From Draconibacterium orientale (GTDB taxonomy: Bacteria > Bacteroidota > Bacteroidia > Bacteroidales > UBA12170), in the NCBI GenBank assembly GCA_020718315.1, contig DYSK01000110.1:1-6704 (forward strand): DNA of 6,704 nucleotides. The letters are read 5' to 3'. Under the pieces are notes generated by a model that ran no database searches, was not told the DNA's origin, and worked only from the letters and a program-made list of their open reading frames with translations. Position numbers and translations under genes: made by a program. Positions 1 through 6,210 of this stretch are shown here, piece by piece (positions within the stretch are counted from its first letter, which is position 1; the number at the start of each line of letters is the position of its first letter).

Positions 1-1
1 T

Positions 2-9
2 TATCTTTG
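2..9 (+). promoter_or_regulatory. Bacteroidota-type -7 box upstream of the orphan gene
   Basis: TATCTTTG matches the Bacteroidota primary sigma factor -7 consensus TAnnTTTG exactly. Only four bases separate it from the ATG at 14, so transcription would be expected to begin at or next to the A of the start codon. That predicts a leaderless or nearly leaderless mRNA. The -33 element would lie outside the window and cannot be checked. Confidence 0.6.
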
Positions 10-13
10 TAGT

Positions 14-925
14 ATGATTGAAGAAATTAAAGATAGTGATTTTAAAATAAAATTTGATGGACAACAACATCAAGTTGACGCCCAAGTATTAATAAGTAGT
101 TTAATTCATACTACAACTGTTGTTCAAGAATTAAACAAACATTTCAATACCGGGAAAAAGATTGAAATAAAAGTAAAAGCATTAGAAAAAGGTAGTTTTT
201 TAATTCATATTGAACTCTTAGAAACGGCACTTGAATCTCTTAAAAATCTTCTAACAAAAGACAATCTTTCATTTGCGTCTGGTATTATTGGAGGACTAGT
301 AGGTTTAATAGAAATAAAAAAACATTTAAGAGGTAAAAAACCAAAAGAGGTTAAATCAGAAGGAAGTAAAACAATTATCATCAATGAAAATAATAATGTG
401 TTAAATATTAATAGCGACATTTATAACATTTACGAAACTAACATAGTGATAAATGATGCATTATCTCAAAATTTTGATATTCTTGATAACGACCCAGCAA
501 TTACTGCATTTGAAATAACGGATAAGAAAGAAAATCCATATATACGAGTTGAAAGAACAGATTTTAAAGATTTAACATTAAAATCTGAACAAATTGATGA
601 AAATAAAAAGCATATTATTGAATTAACTCGTCTTAATATTGTAAGATTATCGTTTGAAGAAAATCTAAAATGGGATTTTTACTATAGAGGTAATAAAATA
701 TCGGCAAGAATTACTGACCCAAAATTCTATGATTTAATTGATAAAGGAGAAGCCTTTGCAAAAGGAGACACATTAGAGGTTGAACTTCAGATAAACCAAC
801 TTTTTGAAGAAAGCGTAAATACATACATAAACAAATCTTATCAGATAAATAGAATTATTAATCATTATAAAAGAGCAGCGCAAAAGAAAATTGATTTTGA
901 TAATTCTAATGAAAACTCTGATTAA
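14..925 (+). CDS. Hypothetical protein, AT-rich orphan gene with a central glycine-rich hydrophobic segment
   Basis: A 303-residue protein of unknown function. Seen in the sequence: an N-terminal part (about 1-70) of alternating hydrophobic and charged residues containing KGSFLIHIEL (59-68); a glycine-rich hydrophobic stretch at about 87-100 (FASGIIGGLVGLIE) followed at once by basic residues (KKHLRGKKPKEVK); an Asn/Ile-rich linker (120-147); and a C-terminal part (about 175-290) containing KWDFYYRGNKISARITD (219-235) and KGDTLEVELQINQ (250-262). There is no signal peptide and no recognisable catalytic motif. This arrangement is reminiscent of uncharacterised proteins scattered through accessory regions of many bacteria, but that is recollection and could not be checked. 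GC counted in sample lines is about 22-32%, well below the genes to its right. The frame is open to the left edge, but the -7 box at 2-9 and a typical soluble N-terminus support the ATG at 14. It is convergent with rlmD. Confidence 0.8.
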   Translation: MIEEIKDSDFKIKFDGQQHQVDAQVLISSLIHTTTVVQELNKHFNTGKKIEIKVKALEKGSFLIHIELLETALESLKNLLTKDNLSFASGIIGGLVGLIEIKKHLRGKKPKEVKSEGSKTIIINENNNVLNINSDIYNIYETNIVINDALSQNFDILDNDPAITAFEITDKKENPYIRVERTDFKDLTLKSEQIDENKKHIIELTRLNIVRLSFEENLKWDFYYRGNKISARITDPKFYDLIDKGEAFAKGDTLEVELQINQLFEESVNTYINKSYQINRIINHYKRAAQKKIDFDNSNENSD

Positions 926-927
926 AG

Positions 928-984
928 AAGGGCGGCTTGTTATAAAAAGGCCTCCGAGCGGTCTGCAATGCCTGTTCCGCCTTA
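928..984 (+). other. Imperfect long-range stem-loop just after the orphan gene
   Basis: GGCGG at 931-935 pairs with CCGCC at 977-981. A G-T and an A-T pair extend it outward, giving about seven pairs around a 41-base loop. Inside that loop AGGC (948-951) pairs with GCCT (970-973). The structure begins three bases after the TAA at 923-925, so it could be a 3' end structure of the transcript, but no T-run follows and it is not a standard terminator. An alternative short hairpin, TTCCG-cctta-CGGAA (975-989), competes with it. Confidence 0.3.
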
Positions 985-1124
985 CGGAAACCCAGCAATA
1001 AGTCTGTGTTAAACTATACTCGCCGGTCTTAAGTTATCGGGCTTGCTGCGCATTTAGCGAAAGTTTTGATTGTTTTTTTTAAGAAAACAGAAAAATTTCT
1101 TTGAAGTCTTGTAGGTTTTTGTGC

Positions 1125-1142
1125 TTTTCAGTTTTCTGAAGA
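1125..1142. other. Small hairpin in the AT-rich intergenic stretch
   Basis: TTCAG (1127-1131) and CTGAA (1136-1140) form a perfect five-pair stem around a TTTT loop, extendable by one G-T and one A-T pair to 1125-1142. No T-run follows on either strand, so termination activity is doubtful. In AT-rich DNA a structure of this size could arise by chance. Confidence 0.25.
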
Positions 1143-1173
1143 CTATAAAAACAGAGCTGTTTTGTTTTCTTTT

Positions 1174-1229
1174 GACCGGTTTTACACAAAGAATTATCCT
1201 AAAATAGGTTTAACTTTGGAACACCGGTC
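1174..1229. repeat. Seven-base inverted repeat GACCGGT / ACCGGTC
   Basis: GACCGGT at 1174-1180 is perfectly complementary to ACCGGTC at 1223-1229. The match reaches nine of ten bases when extended inward (GACCGGTTTT against GACCGGTGTT). The right arm overlaps the first of the two direct repeats at 1227-1263. This may be a sub-terminal repeat of the same mobile-element remnant. A chance match cannot be excluded. Confidence 0.35.
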
Positions 1230-1263
1230 ATACTGTGCCACTAATTCCTGTTATACTGTGCCA
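1227..1263. mobile_element. Pair of direct repeats resembling one end of an IS21-type insertion sequence (solo remnant)
   Basis: GTCATACTGTGCCA (1227-1240) and GTTATACTGTGCCA (1250-1263) agree at 13 of 14 positions and are spaced exactly 23 bp apart. On the minus strand, starting at 1263, this reads TGGCACAGTATAAC, nine bases, then TGGCACAGTATGACCGG. That is a TG-started tip with repeated sub-terminal units, as is known for IS21-family ends. If correct, the tip is at 1263 and the element's body would have extended to the left. No istA or istB coding sequence is present there, so this would be a solo or decayed end. The family assignment is inferred from pattern recollection; the repeat itself is directly visible. 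Confidence 0.4.
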
Positions 1264-1298
1264 ATGAACCTTTGTTCTTTTTGATCCTAAGGAGCAAT

Positions 1299-2717
1299 CT
1301 AAATTAATTCCAACAAAACAATATTTTCGACATGGTGTGTTTGCGGGAACATATCGAGCGGTTGTACTTTGCGAGTTTTGTATTTCGATTTAAGTAAATT
1401 AATATCACGTACTTGTGTAGCTGGATTGCAGCTGATGTACACGATTTTTCCGGCCTCCATTTTAAGTAATTGTTCAATTACTTTTTCGTGCATGCCCGCT
1501 CTTGGCGGATCTGTAATAATTACATCGGGTTTGCCATTTTCTTGGACAAATTCGGGAGTGAGTACTTTTACCATATCACCGACAAAAAAAAGTGTATTGT
1601 CAATCGCATTGATTTTTGAATTTAGCTTCGCATCGTCAATAGCTTCTTTCACATATTCAATTCCAATAACTTTTTTTGCTTTATGGGCGATAAAATTGGC
1701 AATGGTGCCCGTTCCTGTATATAAATCGTAAACGGTTTCGTTTCCACTAAGCTGAGCAAAATCTCTGGCAATTTTGTACATCTCAAACGCTTGTTCCGAA
1801 TTAGTTTGATAGAAAGAAACAGGCCCAACTCTAAACTGAATGTCTTCCATTCGTTCCATTATGTAAGGATTTCCTTTGAAAAGCACTACACTCATTCCGT
1901 TTATTGTGTCGTTCAGATTGGTGTTGATCACATACATCAAGGAAGTGATTTGTGGAAATTGCGCGGAAAGGTGATTCAGGATTTTGTCTAAAAATTCAGC
2001 TTCGTCGAAGCCAACAACAACAATCACCATTAAATCTCCTGTCGAAGCCGTTCGGATAATCAGATTGCGCATATACCCTTCTTGGCGGCGAGCGCTATAG
2101 AAACTAATTTTGTTTTGGATAGCAAAATCGCGAATACTCAATCGGATGGCATTGGAAGGATCTTGCTGCAAATAACAATTTTCTATATTCAATATTCTAT
2201 CAAACATTTTTGGAAGATGAAATCCAACTCCATCCATATTTTGTTCGGCAAATTCGAGGCTTTTATCATAATTGGTCAACCATTTCCGATTTGAAAACGT
2301 GAATTCGAGTTTGTTTCGGTAGTAGAAAATTTTTTGAGAAGGTACAATGCGAAGATGTTCGGGAAATTCGAAGTTTCCTAAATGTTGAAAATTTTCAAGT
2401 ACTTGATTTTGCTTTGCTTCTAATTGCAATTGATAATCAATCATTTGCCATTTACAACCGCCGCATTGACCAAAATGTTCGCATTTTGGTTCAATTCGTA
2501 AATCGGACTTTTTATGAAATCGAATGGCATTCCCTTCGGCAAAAGAGGCTCGTGAACGCGTCAGTTGAATGTCAACTACATCGCCCGGCACAGTTAGAGG
2601 AACAAAAACCACTTTTTCGTTCACTTTGCCCATCGATTTACCTTCGGCAGCAAAGCTGATCATTTCCACCTGTTCCAAAACAGGCAATTCTTTATTTCTA
2701 TCTTTTCTTCTTCTCAT
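1299..2717 (-). CDS. rlmD: 23S rRNA (uracil-C5)-methyltransferase RlmD/RumA
   Basis: A SAM-dependent methyltransferase expected to methylate C5 of a uracil in 23S rRNA (U1939 in E. coli RlmD). The 472 residues compare with 433 in E. coli. Domains in order: an N-terminal TRAM RNA-binding domain (about 14-70); an iron-sulfur cluster site with Cys79, Cys85 and Cys88 (C-x5-C-GG-C) and a probable fourth ligand, Cys181; an SFYQTN motif at 301-306; the SAM-binding DLYTGTG at 331-337; DPPRAG at 403-408; the catalytic cysteine Cys430 in SCNPAT; and HHVENIV with the conserved general-base Glu464. All key residues are intact. The start is the ATG at 2717, leading into a basic MRRRKDR tail. It lies 67 bp after buk with no recognisable -7 box or terminator in the gap, so co-transcription with ptb-buk is plausible. 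Bacteria of this phylum can carry RlmD-like paralogues, so the exact uracil is less certain than the family. Confidence 0.93.
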   Translation of the reverse strand: MRRRKDRNKELPVLEQVEMISFAAEGKSMGKVNEKVVFVPLTVPGDVVDIQLTRSRASFAEGNAIRFHKKSDLRIEPKCEHFGQCGGCKWQMIDYQLQLEAKQNQVLENFQHLGNFEFPEHLRIVPSQKIFYYRNKLEFTFSNRKWLTNYDKSLEFAEQNMDGVGFHLPKMFDRILNIENCYLQQDPSNAIRLSIRDFAIQNKISFYSARRQEGYMRNLIIRTASTGDLMVIVVVGFDEAEFLDKILNHLSAQFPQITSLMYVINTNLNDTINGMSVVLFKGNPYIMERMEDIQFRVGPVSFYQTNSEQAFEMYKIARDFAQLSGNETVYDLYTGTGTIANFIAHKAKKVIGIEYVKEAIDDAKLNSKINAIDNTLFFVGDMVKVLTPEFVQENGKPDVIITDPPRAGMHEKVIEQLLKMEAGKIVYISCNPATQVRDINLLKSKYKTRKVQPLDMFPQTHHVENIVLLELI

Positions 2718-2784
2718 AAACGTATATGCTCCAATTGATAAACTTGGAAACTTTCAGCTATTATCACTAAATCAGACTTAAAAT

Positions 2785-3873
2785 TTATACATATTCTTTT
2801 GCAAGCGTTTCGCCTCGAATGATTCTCAATCCGTTGAATGCAAGGGCACGCATTTCGTCTTCGCCGGGATAAATATGAATGGGCGCCATTTTATGAACTC
2901 GTTGCGATATTTGATTCACAAACCATTTACTGTGAGCTACGCCTCCGGTAATCAAAATGCCATCCACTTCGCCATTTAAAACGGCATACATGGCGCCAAT
3001 TTCTTTGGCTACTTGATATGCCATGGCAGCAAATATTTTTTTTGCGTTTTCGTCGCCGTTTTGGGCAAGTTGCTCTACTTCATAAGCGCTGTTTGTTCCG
3101 AGATAGGCAACCAATCCTCCGGCTCCTTTATTCATTTTTAGCATTTCGGCTTCGGTGTAGTTTCCGCTGAAGCAAAGTCGGATTAAAGCACCAACGGGCA
3201 AAGTTCCGGTTCTTTCGGGCGAAAACGGGCCGTCGCCATCCAAGCCTTGGTTTACATCAACCACTCTTCCTTTTTTATGTGCTCCAACGGTAATTCCGCC
3301 ACCCAAGTGAACAACAATAAAATTCATATCCTCATATTTCTGCATGAGCGATTTGGCATGTTGACGTGCCACTGCTTTTTGATTTAAAGCGTGAAATATA
3401 GAAATCCGGGGAAGTAGCGGATGACCCGAATAGCGGGCTATATCGTCCAGCTCGTCCACAACAACAGGATTGGCAATATACGCTTTTGAATTTGGAATCA
3501 ATTTGGCTAAATCGGCAGCAATCAGTCCTCCTAAATTACTGGCATGCTCAGCGCCAAGCGGACTGTTGATTAGGTCTTGTTTCATTTTTTCGTTCACCAA
3601 GTAAACGCCCGATTCAATGGGTTTTACTAAGCCGCCACGGCCAACAATGGCACGAACCAAATCGAGTCTGATATCGGCCTCTTGCAAGAGTTTATAAATA
3701 ATATTTTTTCTGTATTCAAATTGATCTGTAATCTTTTCGAAGGGAGCAAGATCTTCGGCCGAATGTGTAATGTTTTTAATCAAAACAGGGGTTTCGTTTT
3801 CGTACACTGCAATTTTTGTTGAAGTTGATCCTGGATTGATGGCAATAATACGTATTCCGTCGCTTAATTTCAT
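2785..3873 (-). CDS. buk: Butyrate kinase
   Basis: A cytoplasmic acetokinase-family enzyme interconverting butyryl-phosphate plus ADP and butyrate plus ATP. In fermentation this gives the substrate-level phosphorylation step that follows Ptb. The 362 residues match the usual length of about 355. Visible motifs: the N-terminal phosphate-binding NPGSTSTK (13-20), GRGG (78-81), HASNLGG (110-116), HALNQKAVAR (161-170), HLGGGITVGAH (189-199), GLDGDGPFSPERTGTLP (210-226), GGVAHS (310-315) and PGEDEMRALAFNG (336-348). The GLDGDGPFSPERTG block favours butyrate kinase over acetate kinase. The start is the ATG at 3873, 21 bp after the ptb stop, with only an A-rich leader and no strong Shine-Dalgarno, as is normal for this phylum. 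It is almost certainly translated from the ptb transcript. Branched-chain acyl-phosphates (isobutyryl, isovaleryl) are alternative substrates that the sequence cannot exclude. Confidence 0.95.
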   Translation of the reverse strand: MKLSDGIRIIAINPGSTSTKIAVYENETPVLIKNITHSAEDLAPFEKITDQFEYRKNIIYKLLQEADIRLDLVRAIVGRGGLVKPIESGVYLVNEKMKQDLINSPLGAEHASNLGGLIAADLAKLIPNSKAYIANPVVVDELDDIARYSGHPLLPRISIFHALNQKAVARQHAKSLMQKYEDMNFIVVHLGGGITVGAHKKGRVVDVNQGLDGDGPFSPERTGTLPVGALIRLCFSGNYTEAEMLKMNKGAGGLVAYLGTNSAYEVEQLAQNGDENAKKIFAAMAYQVAKEIGAMYAVLNGEVDGILITGGVAHSKWFVNQISQRVHKMAPIHIYPGEDEMRALAFNGLRIIRGETLAKEYV

Positions 3874-3894
3874 AGATCGTTTTTTCTTTTAAAT

Positions 3895-4797
3895 TTAAGC
3901 TTGCATAGCCGCCAAAGCAATGCTGTATAATTTTGTTTGAACGCTATCGCCTCGTGACGAAAGAACAGCCGGAACGCTCGCTCCAAGTACGATGGCTCCA
4001 ATAAGCCCGGCCGCTAATTTTGTATTGGTTTTGTAAAAAACATTTCCGCTTTCTATGTTTGGAAATACCAAACAATCTGCATCGCCAGCAACTGAACCAC
4101 TCAATTTTTTTATTTGTGCACTTTCCAAGTCAATGGCAACATCGAGCGCCAAAGGGCCATCAATAAATGCATTTTCGAATTGTCCACGATCGCCCATTTT
4201 AGACAAAATGGCGGCATCTAGTGTGGCTTGCATTTTGAGCGAAATTTGTTCAGAAGCAGCCAAAACGGCCACTTTTGGAATTTTTATGCCCAAGGAATGA
4301 GCTGTTTTGATCAGGTAATTGGTAATGGCTATTTTTTCACTCAAGTCGGGCAATGGAAGAATGGCCACATCGCCAAAAATGAGAAGCTTGTGATAGGCAG
4401 GACTTTCCAAAACTGTTACATGGCTCAGCATAGATTTGCCCTGAACCAGTCCGCTTTCTTTGTTCAACAAAGCCCGCATAAATTGATCTGTACTTACTAA
4501 GCCTTTCATAATAAAATCGCCTTTTCCTTCGTTAATCAGCATACAAGCTTTGTGTGCAGCTTGTTGTGGATTCAATTCCTGCACCATTTCAAATTTTGAA
4601 CTGTCCAAATTTTCAGCTTTGCATATTTGTTTCATGGTGGCGATGTCGCCTACCAAAGTGGCTTCCACAATTCCTAAATCAATGGCCTTATTTACCGCTT
4701 CGATGGTATGAGCATCGTTGGCAAATGCAGCCACTAATCTTCTTTTAGGTTTGTTTTTTAATTCAGCGAATAACTGATCTAATTTTATGATGCTCAT
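3895..4797 (-). CDS. ptb: Phosphate butyryltransferase (phosphotransbutyrylase)
   Basis: Transfers the acyl group of butyryl-CoA to phosphate, giving butyryl-phosphate and CoA, the substrate for the butyrate kinase encoded 21 bp downstream. With the ATG at 4797 it is 300 residues, the normal length. Family PTA_PTB motifs: MKGLVSTDQFMRALLNKESG (97-116), FIDGPLALDVAID (211-223), VAGDADCLVFPNIESGN (236-252) and GASVPAVLSSRGDS (272-285). A longer reading from a TTG at 4824 would add nine residues. It is rejected because that TTG lies inside the -7 promoter box, whereas the ATG at 4797 has GGAAAG eight bases upstream and begins the conserved protein. Related enzymes in this family act on acetyl-CoA or are fused to enoyl-CoA hydratase domains. 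The adjacent buk makes the butyryl or branched-chain acyl assignment the best one. Confidence 0.93.
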   Translation of the reverse strand: MSIIKLDQLFAELKNKPKRRLVAAFANDAHTIEAVNKAIDLGIVEATLVGDIATMKQICKAENLDSSKFEMVQELNPQQAAHKACMLINEGKGDFIMKGLVSTDQFMRALLNKESGLVQGKSMLSHVTVLESPAYHKLLIFGDVAILPLPDLSEKIAITNYLIKTAHSLGIKIPKVAVLAASEQISLKMQATLDAAILSKMGDRGQFENAFIDGPLALDVAIDLESAQIKKLSGSVAGDADCLVFPNIESGNVFYKTNTKLAAGLIGAIVLGASVPAVLSSRGDSVQTKLYSIALAAMQA

Positions 4798-4805
4798 CGT
4801 GTTTT

Positions 4806-4811
4806 CTTTCC
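4806..4811 (-). promoter_or_regulatory. Shine-Dalgarno-like GGAAAG for ptb
   Basis: On the minus strand GGAAAG lies eight bases before the ATG at 4797. It is more purine-G-rich than the leaders of buk or the M64 gene. It supports the ATG at 4797 as the start and sits inside the predicted 20-base leader. Confidence 0.45.
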
Positions 4812-4821
4812 AAAGTTTATA

Positions 4822-4854
4822 CAAAAGTACTTAAAAATGCTCGATTTTAATCAA
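4822..4854 (-). promoter_or_regulatory. Bacteroidota-type promoter of ptb-buk(-rlmD)
   Basis: On the minus strand TACTTTTG (4829-4822) matches TAnnTTTG exactly. A TTG at 4854-4852 lies 22 bp upstream, within the spacing known for the -33 element. Transcription would begin near 4817, giving a leader of about 20 bases before the ptb ATG at 4797. The promoter fits in the 67-bp gap after the M64 gene, so ptb-buk need not depend on read-through from upstream. Confidence 0.6.
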
Positions 4855-4864
4855 CAGCGGATGT

Positions 4865-6136
4865 CTATTTTGAATAAAAATTGATCATTTTTACAATGGC
4901 TTCAGCGCATGCTTCGCAAAAAACGTCTCCATCAAAGCTTTTCATCAAACAGTCTTTTTTGGGGCGATAAATGCCTTTGGCTGAATATCCTCCTCCTTCG
5001 AAAACGCCCATGTTTTTTTCATAGATGACCGAGTCTGGAGTGGGGATTGGAATATTTTTCGAAATCAAATGCCCCCATTTAGAGTCAAAATTTTTCAATG
5101 TTGTAATGTTTGGTTCCCAAGGTTCTATTTCAAGATTGTAGAAATCGTTGTAGGAAGTGGAGCTGTCATAATACTCGTCGCCTAAACCGGCAAAACCATG
5201 TCCTAGTTCGTGAATAAATATCTTTCCTGCTTTTTGGTTGGAGTTTACACTTACATTGTAATGATTTAGGATGGCACCGCCTCCGTATTTTTCAGTATTA
5301 ACCAGAATATAGATTTGATCGTAAGGCACATTTGCAGCCACATCGCGGACGGCCTTATTCTCTGTTGTCATGCAGTAGCGTTCGCTGTCGAAGGTGTAGA
5401 AACTGGTTCCCAAGAGTGTATTTCGCCAGCTATTTTCTTTCGGAATATCTGAGCCGGATTCTTCTGAAAGAGCCAAAACGCCTGAGATATTGAAACGTTT
5501 TTTGTGTTCGGAATAAGGGGGATAATCGAATAATACCTTGGCAAATTTATCGCAGTCGCGAATAAATAAATCCATTTCTTCTTTTGTATAACCCTCAGGA
5601 AGAATTACAATATCTACTTTATTTTCCGGTTCGCCCTGAACAAGAGCTTGATAAACTGGATATTCTTTTTTTAATCCACGTTTAATAAAATAATCTCTTG
5701 GATCTATTTCAAATTCAATCTTGTTTTGAAATTCTCCTTGCCAGTTGCGCGAATATAGTTTGATGAAGATTGTATTTTTCGGCATCGGAAAGAGGATTGT
5801 TTCTTCAAAACTCTTCGAAACGTTCTGGGCTTCGTTTGTTGTTTGCCATTCGGCAAATAAACTGGAATAGCCTCTCGAATAAATCAATGTTCCTGTTGCT
5901 TTGTCGTAAACCTCAAAAAAATATTTTCCATATTTGAATGTGTCAATCAGTTTTGTTTTTGAACCGCCCCAATAGGGTTCGGCAATCCATTCGTCCAAAT
6001 AATAAAATTCTTCGGTTGCGTTTCCGGCATGTGTATAATCGAGCCGCAGCGATCCGTTCGAGAAAAAAAGATCGAATTGGCCAAAGGCGAATAAAGTGTA
6101 AAGGAAAAGGAAGGTGAAAAGTCCGGCTTTTTTCAT
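4865..6136 (-). CDS. Secreted M64-family (IgA-peptidase-like) zinc metallopeptidase
   Basis: A 423-residue protein expected to be exported and to hydrolyse peptide bonds outside the cytoplasm. An N-terminal signal peptide (about 1-19: MKK, a hydrophobic core, then AFGQ) lacks a lipobox cysteine, so signal peptidase I processing is likely. Residues about 20-150 form a beta-rich N-terminal domain as in M64_N proteins. The catalytic domain follows, starting around VDIVILPEGYTKEEMD (174-189). It has the zinc site HELGHGFAGLGDEY (309-322): His309 and His313 as ligands, Glu310 as catalytic base and Asp320 as the likely third ligand. CLMKSF (396-401) may give the Met-turn. Cys396, Cys407 and Cys410 near the C-terminus could form a disulfide. 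Family members were first described as IgA peptidases, but related Bacteroidota proteins have no proven substrate. The start is the ATG at 6136, preceded by a run of eight A's. It lies 74 bp after cinA with its own -7 box in the gap. Confidence 0.9.
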   Translation of the reverse strand: MKKAGLFTFLFLYTLFAFGQFDLFFSNGSLRLDYTHAGNATEEFYYLDEWIAEPYWGGSKTKLIDTFKYGKYFFEVYDKATGTLIYSRGYSSLFAEWQTTNEAQNVSKSFEETILFPMPKNTIFIKLYSRNWQGEFQNKIEFEIDPRDYFIKRGLKKEYPVYQALVQGEPENKVDIVILPEGYTKEEMDLFIRDCDKFAKVLFDYPPYSEHKKRFNISGVLALSEESGSDIPKENSWRNTLLGTSFYTFDSERYCMTTENKAVRDVAANVPYDQIYILVNTEKYGGGAILNHYNVSVNSNQKAGKIFIHELGHGFAGLGDEYYDSSTSYNDFYNLEIEPWEPNITTLKNFDSKWGHLISKNIPIPTPDSVIYEKNMGVFEGGGYSAKGIYRPKKDCLMKSFDGDVFCEACAEAIVKMINFYSK

Positions 6137-6178
6137 TTTTTTTTGAAGAGTATTTAGTGTTTCTAATAGACTGAATTA

Positions 6179-6186
6179 CAAATATA
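6179..6186 (-). promoter_or_regulatory. Candidate -7 box for the M64 peptidase gene
   Basis: On the minus strand TATATTTG (6186-6179) matches TAnnTTTG in the gap between cinA and the peptidase gene. It would give a start near 6174 and an A-rich leader of about 38 bases. No TTG is visible at the expected -33 distance, so this is weaker than the ptb promoter, and in AT-rich DNA the box alone can occur by chance. Confidence 0.4.
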
Positions 6187-6210
6187 AATAAATCTAAATT
6201 TGGTTTTGAA

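Larger units (their letters stand above)
926..1298. other. Non-coding region between convergent genes, possible accessory/core boundary
   Basis: 373 bases without a credible gene, no tRNA and no CRISPR pattern. There are three textures. Positions 926-1060 are relatively GC-rich and contain several short inverted repeats: the 928-984 stem; TTCCG/CGGAA at 975-989; and CAGCAA/TTGCTG at 993-998 and 1043-1048. Positions 1061-1200 are AT-rich with T and A runs and a small hairpin. Positions 1174-1263 carry an inverted repeat and two direct repeats resembling an insertion-sequence end. The sharp change in composition between flanking genes suggests an insertion or recombination boundary here. Confidence 0.6.

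Noticed and set aside
1008..1014. GTTAAAC matching the GTTRRRY half of an integron attC site, near a structured block
   Set aside because: No partner RYYYAAC was found at a suitable upstream position and the flanks do not pair into an attC-like stem. A seven-base degenerate match is weak.
1081..1101. AAGAAA/TTTCTT inverted repeat next to an eight-T run as a terminator for the orphan gene
   Set aside because: The stem is only A-T rich, the T-run lies before rather than after it on the plus strand, and it is more than 150 bases past the stop codon. Such pairs are expected by chance in this stretch.
1369..1731. Plus-strand reading frames opposite rlmD, ptb and buk (the longest at 1369-1731)
   Set aside because: They lie antisense to genes with complete conserved motifs and show no domain or promoter of their own.
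2730..2748. TCCAA/TTGGA hairpin between buk and rlmD as a terminator
   Set aside because: The stem is only five pairs with a nine-base loop, is AT-rich and is not followed by a T-run on the transcribed strand.
4798..4824. N-terminal extension of ptb from the TTG at 4824
   Set aside because: The TTG is inside the -7 box, the extra residues are not part of the conserved family, and the ATG at 4797 has a better leader.
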